DNA from: Prosopocoilus inquinatus
Taxonomy: Eukaryota; Arthropoda; Insecta; Coleoptera; Lucanidae
Length of the DNA stretch: 64,000 bases
NCBI GenBank assembly: GCA_036172665.1
Contig: CM069873.1
Coordinates: forward strand, 46,780,001 to 46,844,000
Direction of reading: 5' to 3'
This document shows, piece after piece, positions 43,765 to 56,930 of this stretch. Position 1 is the first letter of the stretch. Every line of letters begins with the position of its first letter. The notes under the pieces were generated by a model. It was given only the letters and a program-made list of their open reading frames with translations. It was not told the DNA's origin and did not search any database. A program made the translations under genes and the position numbers.

Positions 43765-43768
43765 CAAT

Positions 43769-46500
43769 AAATAAAAATTTACTGTAGAATTTCCCAAAAC
43801 TTCTTTAGTTTTGATCGTAGGTTTGCTCTTTCCTCTTTTCCTGCCCATACTATTATCCCCAACGGCCAAATTTAAATATTCATGGCTAATCTTTATCTAA
43901 AATTTAAGAAATCATATGGTATATCCCATAATAAAAAACGATTTAATAAAGCTGTCTTTCGAATGAGTCCCAGGAAAAAAATAAATTAGAACGAGGTGTG
44001 GAAACAGTATTCCCGAGGTTTTAAAACAAATACATTATAAGTCTTTTTGTGTCGATATGATTCCCCGCGTAATCACATTTGAAATAGCTATAAAAATATT
44101 ATTTTTTTTTTAATAATGTAGTCAGACAATGAAGCAATTACGAACGAATTAGATATGTATGGAATTAATAATATTAATTTTTGTTGAATAATGTAATCAG
44201 ACAATGATGCAATTACGAACGAATTAGTTATGTATGCAATTAATAAGATAATGTTCGATATAAGTATGCATAAGTGTGAAATTAAAACGCGTTTATATTA
44301 TAAAGTTAATTTTTGAAAATATTGATGACCAAATAGGGTTAATTTGTCAACATTTTGAGTCTAATGAACACTTATTCAACAGCAATCATTTGAAAATTTA
44401 GTTTATGAAATAACGAGTGTTCGTAGTATTCTTATTCTTATTATGGTGAAACTTGTATGCCTGTTTATAATAAATAAAAAATACACATTTTGGTGCTTGT
44501 GATTTTGTAAGCATTCTTACGTAATTTTGGGAAGCAGAACTGAAAAAACATCACCAGATTTGGTTTGTCGGGTCTAGTTTCCGAGACACGACGTATTCAC
44601 CTTAGTCTCTGAATAAATAACTGTTTTCGTATAAACGTTTTATTTTCTTGACTATTATGACAAATATGACAATAACCTGATTTACGTCATCGCATTTTTG
44701 ATCAAGCATGCGTATGGTTCAGATAATATGACATGAAAAATTAAAAAGATGTGATTAAATACAGGATATCCCAAGAGTGCAATCTAGGGTAGCATCTCAC
44801 TAACTACTGAAGATACCAAAAAAGTTTTAAGATATTTTTGTTTTGAATTTTAGAGGTCTACAACATAAAATTATTTTCATCTATACTCAGTGTGTCAAAA
44901 CAGTAGTACTGGATGTAAGTTTGCAATTTGGATTATCTGTAAAATTCTACATATTTTGTGTACTTTATAATTTGTACCTAAATCTAACTTTTCTAGAGAT
45001 TTATTTAAGGTTTTATCTCAAATATGTCGTTTGCAGCTACCTATCGCTATTCTTATTATACTTATTTTTAACTCTAAGAAAAAGATTTTTGGTACGCATG
45101 GTGTTCACACACGCTTAAAAATCCAACTAAATTTTTGATGTCACAATAAATTTTTTTGTGAAACTAGTCCCAGCTGATGGTATGTTAGTTGTGGAAACAG
45201 TGTAATATTCGTGATGATTTTTGTTTTCAGCAACAAATTAAAAGTTGCAAAAACTAATTTTAATATTTCTTAACAATGAAAAAAGGAATGACAGCTTATA
45301 AAAAGGTAGAAATAACTAAATTTTTATTCTATGCAACTAAACCACCTACAACTAATTTGTCTTATTTGTCACAAGCACGATAGAATTTCTAAAACTGTTT
45401 TTATAACTATAGGCGTCAAATTTTCTGACTAAAAGGTAAGTTACGATAGCATAAACAATACAACAAAATAAATTAGAGTTGAAATTACCATGTAATTTTT
45501 AAGCGTATACTTAAACTTATTAAAGCCATTTTTAAATGTCTTTTTATCATTGCTGACATGGTTTATAACAATGGGTTGAATGGTAAAACCGTTTTTAACT
45601 TGGTGGCACTGTATCTCAAAAAGTATACTGGATAGAGAAAACTGATTCCATTTTTGGAATTTGCACACCAAATATAGTCAAGTTTAGGTCTAATATTTTA
45701 AGCACCAGACAAAAAAAAATTGTAGGGCTGTTATTGGTAAATAAATAACAGACAAAACAGTAAAATGTCTTCATTTTAAGATGTCCGAATAACATGAATC
45801 ACATTGTTATTTTAAAACTCAAAAAGTAATGAGTAGCAGTAAAACTGGATTGAAACTCTATCTTATAAATTAGGGCGCTTAAAGATGAGAAAGAACGGTA
45901 AACTTCACACAAGGCGAAGAGCACCGTAATTGGACAATTGATTAGTTTTTGAAATTTCGCAATAGCCAAGATCCAATGTTAAAAATCTTCCAGTGTCCAT
46001 CGTAATAGACTTGGAGCCTTATTTTCGAATTGAGGGAACAAACTCATAAGAGAACGTGTCATCAAAATGACGTATTTATCGTACGATTTAGATACCTTTT
46101 TTTCGCTGTATCTTTGCAGTTATGTCATAAAATTTTCGCAAGTGAATCAAATCGATACTTCGTATTCAACTTCGCGACAATATTCATTATTCAAACTGCA
46201 ATTTGAGCTTGGTTATAGTGTCACTGGTCGGATAATCTTAACCACCGATCACTGAAGTTGATCTTAACCTAAAAATGCCAAGCAAAATCATGGGTAAAAT
46301 AAAATCATGGGTCAAATAAGCTCAAGAAATCGCAACCTAACCACAACTGTCAGTGTGACTGTCAGTTAAAAAACCGGATATTTTATGCGCGGCAGAATAT
46401 TTATACGCGACCTAAAAATTATTTTTTATTTGTTTTCATTTTATACGCAGCAGAGTAAACAAATGTATGTAATAACTCAAAATGATAAACTTATAGATTT
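43769..46500. other. AT-rich region, no gene; one 75-bp tandem pair
   Basis: Two ~60-base blocks with ~75-bp period at 44112 and 44187 (AATAATGTA(G/A)TCAGACAATG through CGAACGAATTAG). About 43893-43925 (CTTTATCTAAAATTTAAGAA) is complementary to 39796-39833. ORFs are short and unrecognised. Confidence 0.5.
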
Positions 46501-46600
46501 TTTTATTAGTTTAACTTGAAGGCTTCCGCGGCCGTCGTCCATCGTTGAATTCCTGACTTCCGGTTGGAACCGCGTCTCTCCTCGGATTTATTCTAATGCC

Positions 46601-46635
46601 GACATTTCGTTTTCCATTACAGAAGAACTTCTCAG
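46601..46635 (-). ncRNA. Penelope-type hammerhead, mutated copy
   Basis: Minus strand: CTGAGAA (46635-46629; G8 lost), a GTTCT hairpin, GAA, ATGT and cleavage C at 46601. Core is damaged. Confidence 0.55.
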
Positions 46636-46707
46636 AACAGTCTCAACGACTTACGAGAAGCAGCAGCAAGACCACCAGCAGCAGCAGCACTACCACCAGC
46701 AGTAGTC

Positions 46708-46743
46708 CTGAGGAAGTTCTTCTGCAATGGAGAACGAAACGTC
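46708..46743 (+). ncRNA. Penelope-type minimal hammerhead
   Basis: CTGAGGA 46708-46714; stem II GTTCT 46716-46720 with AGAAC 46731-46735 (an extra A at 46715); GAA 46736-46738; stem III is ACGT only (46739-46742); cleavage after C46743. Stem I is weak in this copy. The two-base-pair stem III is the hallmark of this class. Confidence 0.6.
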
Positions 46744-47616
46744 GGCAGTAGAAGAAATCCGAGGAGAGACGCGGTTCCAACCGGAAGCCAGGAATTTTAG
46801 ATTCTTTTATTGTTTTATCATATGATGTGTCAGACAGTGATAAATGAAGGTGTTGATTCTTTACTTGGATCAGGACACTATAACGTATCTGCAAAGATCC
46901 AGCGAAAAAACTGTATATATTTTGTATGAGAGCTTACGTCATTTCGACGTCACGTTCTCTTGTTTGCGAGTTTGTTCCCTCGATTCGATAATAATAGGCT
47001 AGGAGCATGGGCTTTTTTGACACCGGCTGAAATTTGTTGAGAAAATACTTAATTCATGTCTAACGAGAAAATAGATGTTTTGGCGGTGCAATTCCGGGCA
47101 TATGTTCTAAAAATTATTTTATAATCTCTCTGTCTTGCATAAGCTTGTCTGCATAATCTCCTCTCCGTCACACTCACGTGAAATCTTCTCGAACACTTCA
47201 CTTTTATGGCATCATGAATATCCTGTGTAAATGATAGGCGGCATAAAACATCTTGAATTTAATCGAAAAAGTTCAACTTTGCAGTCATCTGACAGCAAGT
47301 TTAACCCAATCAAGAGGTCTGTCAGTTTTTGATCACTCAGAAAATCAAATTGAAATATGTTAAAGTTTCAAAAGGTATACTTCACTTTAACCAGGCTATA
47401 CATTTTTTGAAATTTTAGAAAAGAAAGAAATATACTTAACGACCAGAGTTTCTCCGCCAGATCATCGATTTCATTTATAGCTATGAATCATATGTTAGTT
47501 GTTCATAAAAAATATCAGCCGGTATAAAATACTTTGTCAAAAAAGTCCACTATCTCTGTCTGTAAGGTCCCTGAATGAGACTCAAAATTGCTCGGTAGGT
47601 TCGGTAAGGTAAATTA

Positions 47617-48561
47617 CAGTGTTGTTAAAGATACATTTCTAATACTATCTAGATAGCAGATACTTTCACAAATATGTATCTAGGTGCAGATACAGATACT
47701 TTTTCCGGAAAATATCTAGATACAGATACAAAAAAAGTATCTGCAGTTTATCAAGATACTTGCAAGCGTAAAATTCAATAACCTATGCAGTAGTGGAGGT
47801 ACGGTATTATTTGCGAACCAAATCGACTTTTTTGTGAAAATTGACGAAGTTTTCGTATTAATATGTGAATAATGTACACACTAAAATCTGTGATAATTTT
47901 CACAATTTTTTTCAGAAGTATGTCTTTTTAAATAGACAATTTATCTGTCTTTTTAAATAGACAATTTATTTTTGTAATTAAGTTGATCAATAAGCTGATA
48001 AGTAATTACCTGGTTTTGTATGAAACCAAGTCAAGTCAACGTAAAATATATAGTTATCAACAGAAATGACTCTACTTCCGTATCAGACAAGTTAAATGTC
48101 AAATGAATCTAGGATCCTTAGTTGCAACCTTGTTATAGCTAAGAGAGTGTTCCCATAATCAAGAAAAGTTGATGAAATCAACAATACAGTCTTTTCCTTT
48201 TGATTTTCTCCTTTTGTCAATTATCTTTCCCACTTTTTACAATAATTTTCAAGTTTCTGAACTATCAAATCGCATTTTAAATAGAACAGTCATTTGACAA
48301 ACTGGAAAACATAATTTGCAAGAGGGGAAAATCAAAAGAAAGAGACTATAAAATCAGAGGTTGCATTTCCGCCAAGATCTGCTGTTTTTATGGAAGTTCA
48401 AAATGTGTCTTAGTATCTCAAATGAATAGATACACTGTAAATGTATCTAGATGCAGATACAGTTACATTTTTTCAGTAGTATCTGAGATATGTATCTAGA
48501 TACTGAAAAAGTATTTAGATACTGTATCTAGATACTTGCATCTAGATACTTAACAACGCTG
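47617..48561. mobile_element. Non-autonomous hAT element, 945 bp
   Basis: Ends CAGTGTTGTTAAAGATAC and (complement) CAGCGTTGTTAAGTATCTAG, flanked by a perfect 8-bp duplication GTAAATTA (47609-47616, 48562-48569). Subterminal zones (47640-47760 and 48420-48550) are packed with GTATCTAGATAC-like words. A 26-bp tandem pair lies at about 47924-47975. No ORF of transposase type. Confidence 0.9.
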
Positions 48562-48569
48562 GTAAATTA

Positions 48570-51500
48570 GTACAAATATTAAACTTCCTGATGTCATTAT
48601 TTTTATAGGTAACAATGCCTGCTCGCTTATTATGAACATTGATATGACTGATCAAAACTATAGGGTGGTATGGGATGTTCTATGTAAGTTGATTAATAAC
48701 AAGTCAGTGATAAATATGAGTCCTCAACATCACTAAAACAATGCTCAGATGACGTTTTTGACGATATGAGATCCTTTTTAATTTTTAATTAAATTTAAAA
48801 TTGCATAAAAAATCGAAGATGAATGGGAATCATACAAAATTGAGGAAGAGGTACCGATACGTTGACTTTAGAAAATTTAGAGTTGATGCTTTAGAAGCAA
48901 GGGAGCAGTATCGTATCAGTGGTTTTAAACAAATTTGCATTCAACATAAGTCTTTATCTGTTTCTTCTAAATCAAATACTAATGGTAGATTATTTGTTTG
49001 TACTTACCCATTTGTTTGTACTTACCGAATCATTTGTAATCTATTAAAAGTTGAACACGGGATAACTAATTGCGGTGATCTCCTAAAATTAACTCCAAAC
49101 ACTAGATTTGAAAAGACAAAAGGCTCTTAAATTATATATAAATTGCTTAAGAAATAATCATGAAACATGTATTTGCATATCAATCGTTTTGCAAAAACTG
49201 ATTTTTATCTTTAAATAATCGTTTGAAGATGTAACTTTCAACCCCCCCCCCCCCAACCCAACCCCAACTTTAGAAATTCAAATAGCAAAGTACCCCCCCC
49301 CCCCCCTATTTAACAGCACTTTTTATGCTGAATACTATAATAAATAAAACTTTATTAAAATCAGTTGATAAATAAAAATAAATAATTAAAGGCTTTAGTA
49401 TGTCTCATTTTTGCTATCTAATCGTTAAAATAAGTAACAATCACTGTACTATGTAATGTCAATAAATTCCATTTGATATTTAACAACTTGCAATTGTTTT
49501 TATCGCTTATTACTAGAACCGTAACAATGCCTGCTCGAAAATACGCTCTTTAATTTCAATACGATTTTGAAAATGTTTCATTTTCATTAAGTTCAAAATT
49601 AGATTTGCTGGCTCTTAAAATGTAGATTTAAAAATAAAAATCCACCTGAGTATTTTTATGAAACCGTTTTCTTAACCATTTTATAGAATTTATCTATTAC
49701 GTTCGGGAAACAGTGTATAACTAGCAACTGCTTCAGGTAATATCGTTGATACATTAATGATGGGTTTTATTGGATTCTACATAACTCAAATTTTACTACC
49801 TTAGGATTTTACTGTATGAGGGTATTAGGTATGTAATTAGGCCTGTTTCTTTTACCAGAATTTTACAGAAGTTCTAAGCCGTCTAATTCGTATGCAGTGA
49901 TGAAAATTATATCTAAATTCGTGCATTGCGCTTGCTCAGTATGGATTCGAACGGTTCAGAACTTGAAATTCTGTCGAAAGGAACATACCTAATATTCTTT
50001 ATCATATTTAGTTTTATGCAGGATTCCTAGTACTTACCTAGATATTATAAATTTCAATCTCCTTTCAAGAATTAAATTAACAGATCTTTACTTTTTAACA
50101 CATTACAAATTGCCCATGCTAGTAGTTGACGAAATTTTCTGTATGTTGATCTGTCACAGAAATATTCTATTGGTTCCTAATCTTCCCACATTACAATATC
50201 TTGTGCTGGGCTGGATTATATTCGGTTCTCTGTCATACATACAAAACTGCGTGTAAGATTTTGGGACATCGAAGAACCGTTTCATAGCTCAAAATTCCCA
50301 CCGTACTTTGTAGAAACAACTACTCGTACTCGTACAGAACTGATTCTTCGTATGCTTTTTTTGGTAGGGTAGGGACATGTAAAACGAAATTCTTAGTTTT
50401 TATGCATTACATACCTACTGATAGACTGCAGTAATATACTACATAATACGGTATAAAGCAATAAACTTTGAAATTATGCAGCTCTCTTTTTTTACCTAAT
50501 ATGCGTTAATATAGTTTTTTTTTTTAGCTTCTAGTGCGGATACAGTATTTCCTAATTAATACACTTTTACACAGTACATTAATAAAATATTATACATTTA
50601 TACTGTTTTGAACTTATTATATAATAAAACTGTTTAGTTTTTCCAATTAAAAAAAATAAATAAACTGTCCAGTTACAAAAACTTCATGAAAAATAATCAA
50701 CAATAAGTATTTAAACTGTTATTGAAAAACGTAAAATATTTGAGTACAATACAGTATTTTATACGTCAGTTTATTATACAGTGTTATCCCTCGTATTATA
50801 CTCTTAGATAAAACGTCTCTAACAACTCTGGTTCTAGGTGAGTCCAAAAAGTTAGATCTTAAACGATTCTATTCTCTGAAAATAAAACTTCACGCATATC
50901 CAAAATTGCGATCGATGCATCTTGATTTTATGCATAAGTACAAGGGTACATGTCCAAGTACAAATTAACTGAATCTTTAAACATTTCTTATTCCCCAGAT
51001 CGTGGGATCTGACATTCAAAATGATCTCATTTCCATCTTTCTTTGTTTTCGTAAGCACGTCTTTCCAGACGTTAGTCAAGCTAATGACTTCTGTGTTGAT
51101 GATTTCCTTTCTGGAGGCGACTCCATTGAGAAAGTGGATAAAAGAGATTATGCTTGTATCCTCACTTCTACAATCGGTTTGTTTTAATCTGCGGAAATAG
51201 TCTTCTGACAAACCTAAGGTACTAAAGGGTCTAATTCCAGACCATTCTTTTAATCATGTGTATTTTCCAGATCATGAAAGTACCAGAACTCTTAGAGTTT
51301 ATTGGCCCCCTTTATCTGACAAACTGAAATACCGTGTCTTCTGAAGTAATTATATCAAACTTCAATTACGCGGTTTCTCAGATTCTTCAATGAATGCCTG
51401 TTTCTACGTTCGTAGCATAGATTTATTAGGAGACATCTAAATTTCATCGCTAATAGCAAAATCCATGGTATCACAACTCAAAACATCTGGGCTGTGTTCG

Positions 51501-52837
51501 TCAAGTATCCTCGAGTAACACCACTGCTTCCTTGTACATTCATATACTTGAGACAGATGGGATAAACGACGAAGAATTAAGCTTGAGTTTCTTTTGCTCC
51601 CTCAATCAACAGAGTGGGAACATGGAGAAGATTGATGAAAATTGTTAAAATTCTGCTAGCCTATTTGTACAGTATAACTGTAAAAAAGTGAACACGTTTG
51701 TAAATGTGAAAAAATGTTAGTAATGGAACACAACTGCATGTATGTATGAAGTTATGAGAGACGCAAATGTAGGTACTATAAAATCTAGAAGATAGGTTTC
51801 AAAACTTAAACATACTACCGCCAGGTTTAATATTATTTCTTGCAGTATTTCTTTCTATGGAAATATTCTCCATTATTTTAAACAAGTTAAACTATTTGAA
51901 TTAATCCAATCGTGTTAATCAAATACAAGAGTTCGCAAACCTACAGGCAGTGGACACGGGCAGTAACCATGCTCGCTGAGTGCTAGCTTTGTGTAACACA
52001 TGAACAGAGAACAAACAATATACCATGAGTTTTCATTTGTATACATAGCAACTGTGTAAACTTTTCTAATAAAGAAAATGTTCACGCATTGCGTACGTGC
52101 AGTTAATGTCTACAGATTGCATTAAAACAATGCATTGACATATTTATAAAAGTATACCCAGTTGCTATTTTTAGAAATAAAAAGAAACTCGTGGTATAGC
52201 GCACATCGATTACCCACCCAAATTCGTATGCATCAGCTGCTCTTGACCACATACAGTATTTTATTTCTACCTTCTTAGTAAATGACATTTTACGGGTCAA
52301 TTTTGTTGTTTATGTTAACCAAGTAAATGGCAAATTATTGGAACAGACCTGTAAAATTTTACGGGCTTGTATAAAAGACCAGTAAAATTTTACAGGCTTG
52401 CAGAAAAGCAAGCGAGTCAATAATGCACTTAAAATATTAATTCATTTCTCTGAAAATAAATCATTTTTTGATATTATCCGTAAAATTAAAATAAATTAGC
52501 CAATTGGTGTAAAATCCTAAACCTCAATCCCATTTCTTGACCTTGAAGGGATCCTTAGAGTTGTAGGAAAGTTAATAATTTTAATTTCTCCACGACCGTT
52601 AGTGAATGTCATAATTCCAAAATCGTTTTTAATGGAATGTAAAAATTCTAACTTTTGAGATAGAATATTTATTCTAAAACGCTCCCGTCTTATGTATTTT
52701 GCTTGTATTTTCATTCTATAACCTAGTCCTGGTCCTAGTTGTTTTGAGTTAAATTATTGTAAATATTTAATATAATTCTTTCAATAAATAACTAGTTTTG
52801 TTCAGATTTAACTGGTTCTGAGTCAAACTTTCTGGTC
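48570..52837. other. AT-rich region without supported gene
   Basis: Includes a 109-codon ORF at 48801-49130 (Lys/Arg-rich start, KLRKRYRYVDFRKFRVD) that I cannot assign, poly-C runs at about 49243-49257 and 49291-49306, and repeated GTAAAATTTTAC palindromes near 52350 and 52382. Nothing else stands out. Confidence 0.4.
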
Positions 52838-53720
52838 GTGGAGAAAATACAGTCTGTTATTCAGTTTAGAATGAAAATTCGATCTACTCGCTGTGCTCGC
52901 GTTCGGAATCTTCCACTGTTATCGAATTTTCATTCTAACCTTGCTACAGAATATACTATTCGCTTATTCAAAAAAGTGTCCAATAATCGTCTCATATCAC
53001 AACATATTCATACTAAATTAATATTTCAATACGGATATATAACTTTAATGCACGCTAGTCCTCAACTACTGCTCTTGTTCAGTGGAGGAAAATATTGGTC
53101 CATTTTGGAGAAAAATCTAGCCAAAGAAATCTATCATAAATGCATAAAATGTTTTCGTTCTAAACCAAAATTAATTAATAACTTCATCGTCTCTCTTCCA
53201 TCTTCTTGAATCACGCCCTAACACCCATTTTTTATCACGGGAGTAGATTCTGCTGGATCCTTATAGGTTCCAATAAAAAGGGTCGTGCCTGAAAACTAGT
53301 AAATGTTATACCATAAGTAAGTTTGCAGATTTTGCAACAAAGGCTGTTTATCTAGAAATAGTATTTTCCAATAACGTGACGAATTTCATTGATGAAAATT
53401 CTGAACTTACCGAGCTAGAAAACTTTCTCCTCTCAATGAACTCTGATCCGCTATTTCAAATAATACATACACAGATTGAAGCGATCCTAAATTCTCGACA
53501 CTTTTTTTGTATCCTGTGATCTATCGAAAACAGAAGCATTCACCCCATCGCATTTATTTTCGGGTAGATCAACTACAACTCTATTAGAGTTCTGGAAGAG
53601 CTGGCAGAGGGATTACATATCTCAACTTCAGAATGGAAAGAAATGGAAAATTTCAAGCGCCAAGATTAAATACGGTGACTTAATACTTAATGCCGGTCAC
53701 TGATGAAACAAGTCTTCCTC
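52838..53720 (+). pseudogene. Second BEL/Pao integrase remnant
   Basis: From about 53070: GGKYWSI and HKCIKCFRSKP (integrase zinc region), then LPSS, TGVDSAGS (first catalytic Asp region, near 53243), KFADFATKAVYLEIV (about 53322), AILNSR (near 53480), FTPSHLFSGRS (near 53540) and FWKSWQRDYISQLQNGKKW (53590-53650). Frameshifts, stops and the missing middle of the core make it non-functional. More decayed than the BEL copy at 19563-25400. Confidence 0.75.
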
Positions 53721-53975
53721 TCAAGTTAAGATAAATTACTTCCATACACCCTGAAAAATGTTTATAAACTTGTTAACATTCAAATCGGTGAACGGCTATT
53801 TAGGACGAATGGGTCTTTAGGACGTGTTATTTCAAAAATATGTCTTTTTCCTTCTAAAATATTCACACAAGAAGCTACTATTAAAAAGTGTACTTTAATG
53901 TTATGTTTATTGAAGCTTTTCAACGTGAAACCATGTTAGAATCTTTAAATCAAATTCATACCATTATATGTAACA

Positions 53976-54408
53976 GGCATGGGTAGGTGATGCAAGAGGA
54001 AAAACTTTATTTCTGATTTCTCAAAAAAAATTATTCTTTATAATAATTTATAATTGAATTGTATTTGAAAATCTTAATTCTCGTCTTACTTTTCCTGCAT
54101 GTAGTCATTTAACGCTTACATTCACACATTTACACATTTTTGAACTTTGAAAATTTCTACTTCATGTTAAACTTTCGAATCTTTTCAGCATATCGCAAGG
54201 AAATATCCCCCACACCATAACACTGAGCTAGGTACACGTTTTGAGGAAGCGTTAACTTATTTTTATTACTGATAATATAAAACGAGAATAAGTTAAGCAT
54301 GAAATGGAAATTACAAACATGTCAAAATTATTATAAAGAATAAAATTTTCCGAGATCTCAGCTATAAAAAAAGCTTTTCCTCTTGTTTCACCTATCCATG
54401 AGCACACT
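53976..54408. mobile_element. Inverted-repeat element (MITE), ~430 bp
   Basis: Left arm ATGGGTAGGTGATGCAAGAG and right-arm complement ATGGATAGGTGAAACAAGAG; both run ~75 bases to ATTCTTTATAATAATT. No ORF. Confidence 0.65.
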
Positions 54409-56285
54409 GTATATTTCACAATAATTTTTGGGCTAAAAAATAAGTGTATATTATATACTATACTATAAAATCAGTTATTGTAACAAATTAGACAGAAAAA
54501 ATCCTTTTCTGAATCCATCATATTTATTATATAGCCCACTTAAAATTCTAAACACTTGTTATTATCGTAATTGTTTAGCTTTGTTAAACCTAAAAATAAA
54601 AAAAGTTTTCATTCAAAAATTGTTATAAATTAAAACGATCGTTTCTAGTTTTTCTTAGTTTCAAAAAAATTAAACTTTGACAAAAATGTCTAATACGTTA
54701 GTCTAAGCATTTATTTCATAATAAAATTATGATAGACTATAGATTTGGCGTTTATTGTGATAGACGATAAATGCGAAGTTGTAAAAGACAGTGGCTCTCC
54801 TATTAGTCAGTTATTTGTGTTGGTTTTTTTTTATTTTAATATAAGATAGCAACTAGTTAGTAACGATTTGGGTCAAGAAATGGTATTTAAAAAATACTTT
54901 ACCAAAAAAAGTTGGTAAAAATGAAAACAACCAATGACTTATTTTCCGTATTTTTCGACTTATTTCGTTTTCTATTCGAGACGCGATCTAAATTCAAACT
55001 ATTACGTATTACATACTATAACGGTTATTTTAAAAGGTAACATGCTGAAATTTGGAAGAAGTATTTATAAACGTCTGTATTTTCAAAAAATTTACTAATT
55101 TTAAATATTGAATGACCATTGGCAAAGACTGAGTTTTATCCAAGAACTGTTCAATTACACAACTAGTTTTTAATGGAACAACCTGTGTAAACTTACGTGT
55201 TCCCTTGTCTACAATTAAAATAATTGTTTCTATAGGAAACCAAAGCTTAAAGTTAATCCAAATTAAAAGCAAATTATAGAGACGTTTTATTCTAACTAAG
55301 CATAATCGACCTTGATATTAAATTGAGATAATCATGAAAGAATATTAATTACATGATAGAGAATGATAGAGAAAATTTATCTTACGTTCATAATACCACG
55401 CCTTAATTAATTTGAACAATATTTACAGAAAATAAACAAAACCAAATGGAACGAATAACAAGGAAATGCAATTTGGGAATTTATTAGATTTTAATACTTC
55501 ATTTAAGCAGACTTACCAAAAAAAAGCAAATAATTTAGACATTTTATTTCACCACCCTCTTTAAGCTTTCTTTAGAGAGCGTATATGTTAAACAAGGGGC
55601 CCATTCTTGAAATGATTTCAACAAACTTCTGAAACCATCTTGAGTGATTTTGATATTACTACGGTGACCTTCAGAGAAATGTTAGTAACTTCTAAACAAT
55701 ATTGAGCTGATAGAGATTTGAGCCTGCGGAGAACTTCTTTCTATCTTGATTTGATCTTGAAATTTCTGAGGTGAAATTGCTCCGTTGCGCTGTAAAACAG
55801 AGCTTCGAAAGCTATGTAAAGGCTCCTCCGTACTATTTTTGGGAAAAATCTGAAATTTTTTAACTTTAATTAATATAAAACATATTGAATTACTTATATA
55901 GAACTACCTTTTCTGTACCTTATTAAGTTTTGAGACTTATTAAATGAGTAAATTATTTAAAACCTTATATAGCAAATATTCAGCCCAGCGAGCATCTTTA
56001 ACATGTAAACATATTCTACACTATTGTATTCTAATCTCTATTAAATGTTAATTCAAGAAACACAGGCAGCAAGCAACACACTCTCTCACTCCTCTTTCCC
56101 ATGCAAATACTCTACATTACTTTTCTCTCGGTGGCATTTCATAGCTATTACCCAGGTTATTCATTTTTTTATCTGACGTTTCATCAGGAACTCATATTAG
56201 CTTTATCTGGCACTAAGACTTTATTCATAGCTTTTACTCAGATTACTTATCTGGCTCTATGACATGACTAGATAAATGAATGCTA
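54409..56285. other. AT-rich region, no gene seen
   Basis: Only short unrecognised ORFs (for example 80 codons at 55030-55272, minus). No repeat structure supported. Confidence 0.4.
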
Positions 56286-56930
56286 CTAAATGCATTCTCC
56301 GACTTTTACCGATAAAATTCAAGATCAAGGTCGGCTTAAAATAATCTTGCGGTGACCTTGATGTGACCTTGAAATAACCTCGAGGTGACCTTGGAATGAC
56401 CTTGACTGCTCATCTAGCACTATGACATCACCAGATAAATTAGTGCTAATAATAATGCTCAGACCTTAACCAATAAAATTCAAGATCAAAGTCGGCTTGA
56501 AATGATCTTGCGTTAACCTTATTGTGACCTTGAGGTGACCTGAGGTGACCTTCAAATAACCTCGAGGTGACCTTGAAATGACTTTGAAGAGACCTTGACA
56601 TGACCACTCTGACATCACCAGATAAATTAATGTTAATAATAATGCTCTGACATTGACCAATAAAATTCAAGATCAAAGTTGGCTTGAAATGATCTTGCGC
56701 TGACCTTAATGTGATCTTGAGGTGACCTTGAAATAACCTCGAGGTGACCCTGAAATGACCTTGAAGAGACCTTGATATGACCTTGAATACTCATCTGGCA
56801 CTATGACATCACCGGATAAATTAATGCTAATAATAATGCTCCGACCTTGACCAATAATGTGACCTTAATGTGACCTTGGAACAACCTTCAGGTGACCTTG
56901 AGATGATCTTGAAATGATCATTTCATCATC
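56286..56930. repeat. Array of ~187-bp units rich in TGACCTTGA
   Basis: Units begin near 56290, 56455, 56642 and 56839 with GACCTTGACCAATAAAATTC-like text, followed by TGACCTTGA, TAACCTCGAGG and TGACCTTGAAATGA words at 10-12-base spacing, then ACATCACCAGATAAATTA. The half-site TCAAGGTCA is the type bound by FTZ-F1/ERR-like nuclear receptors; whether it is bound here is unknown. Confidence 0.8.

Larger units (their letters stand above)
46541..46798. mobile_element. Inverted pair of Penelope-like element end fragments
   Basis: Two arms in inverted orientation, 46541-46640 (minus) and 46700-46798 (plus), share GAGGAGAGACGCGGTTCCAA, AACCGGAAG and a hammerhead-like motif. A CAG/CCA-rich low-complexity stretch (46655-46705) separates them. 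The CTGAGGA...CGAAACGTC signature is that described for hammerheads in Penelope-like elements. Confidence 0.65.

Noticed and set aside
46643..46894. 83-codon minus-strand ORF ending in a Val/Leu-rich run
   Set aside because: Comes from the CAG/CCA-rich stretch read on the other strand within the Penelope-type fragment.
48801..49130. 109-codon ORF with a basic N-terminus
   Set aside because: No recognisable domain, terminal repeats or neighbouring gene; left as unassigned within the non-coding entry.
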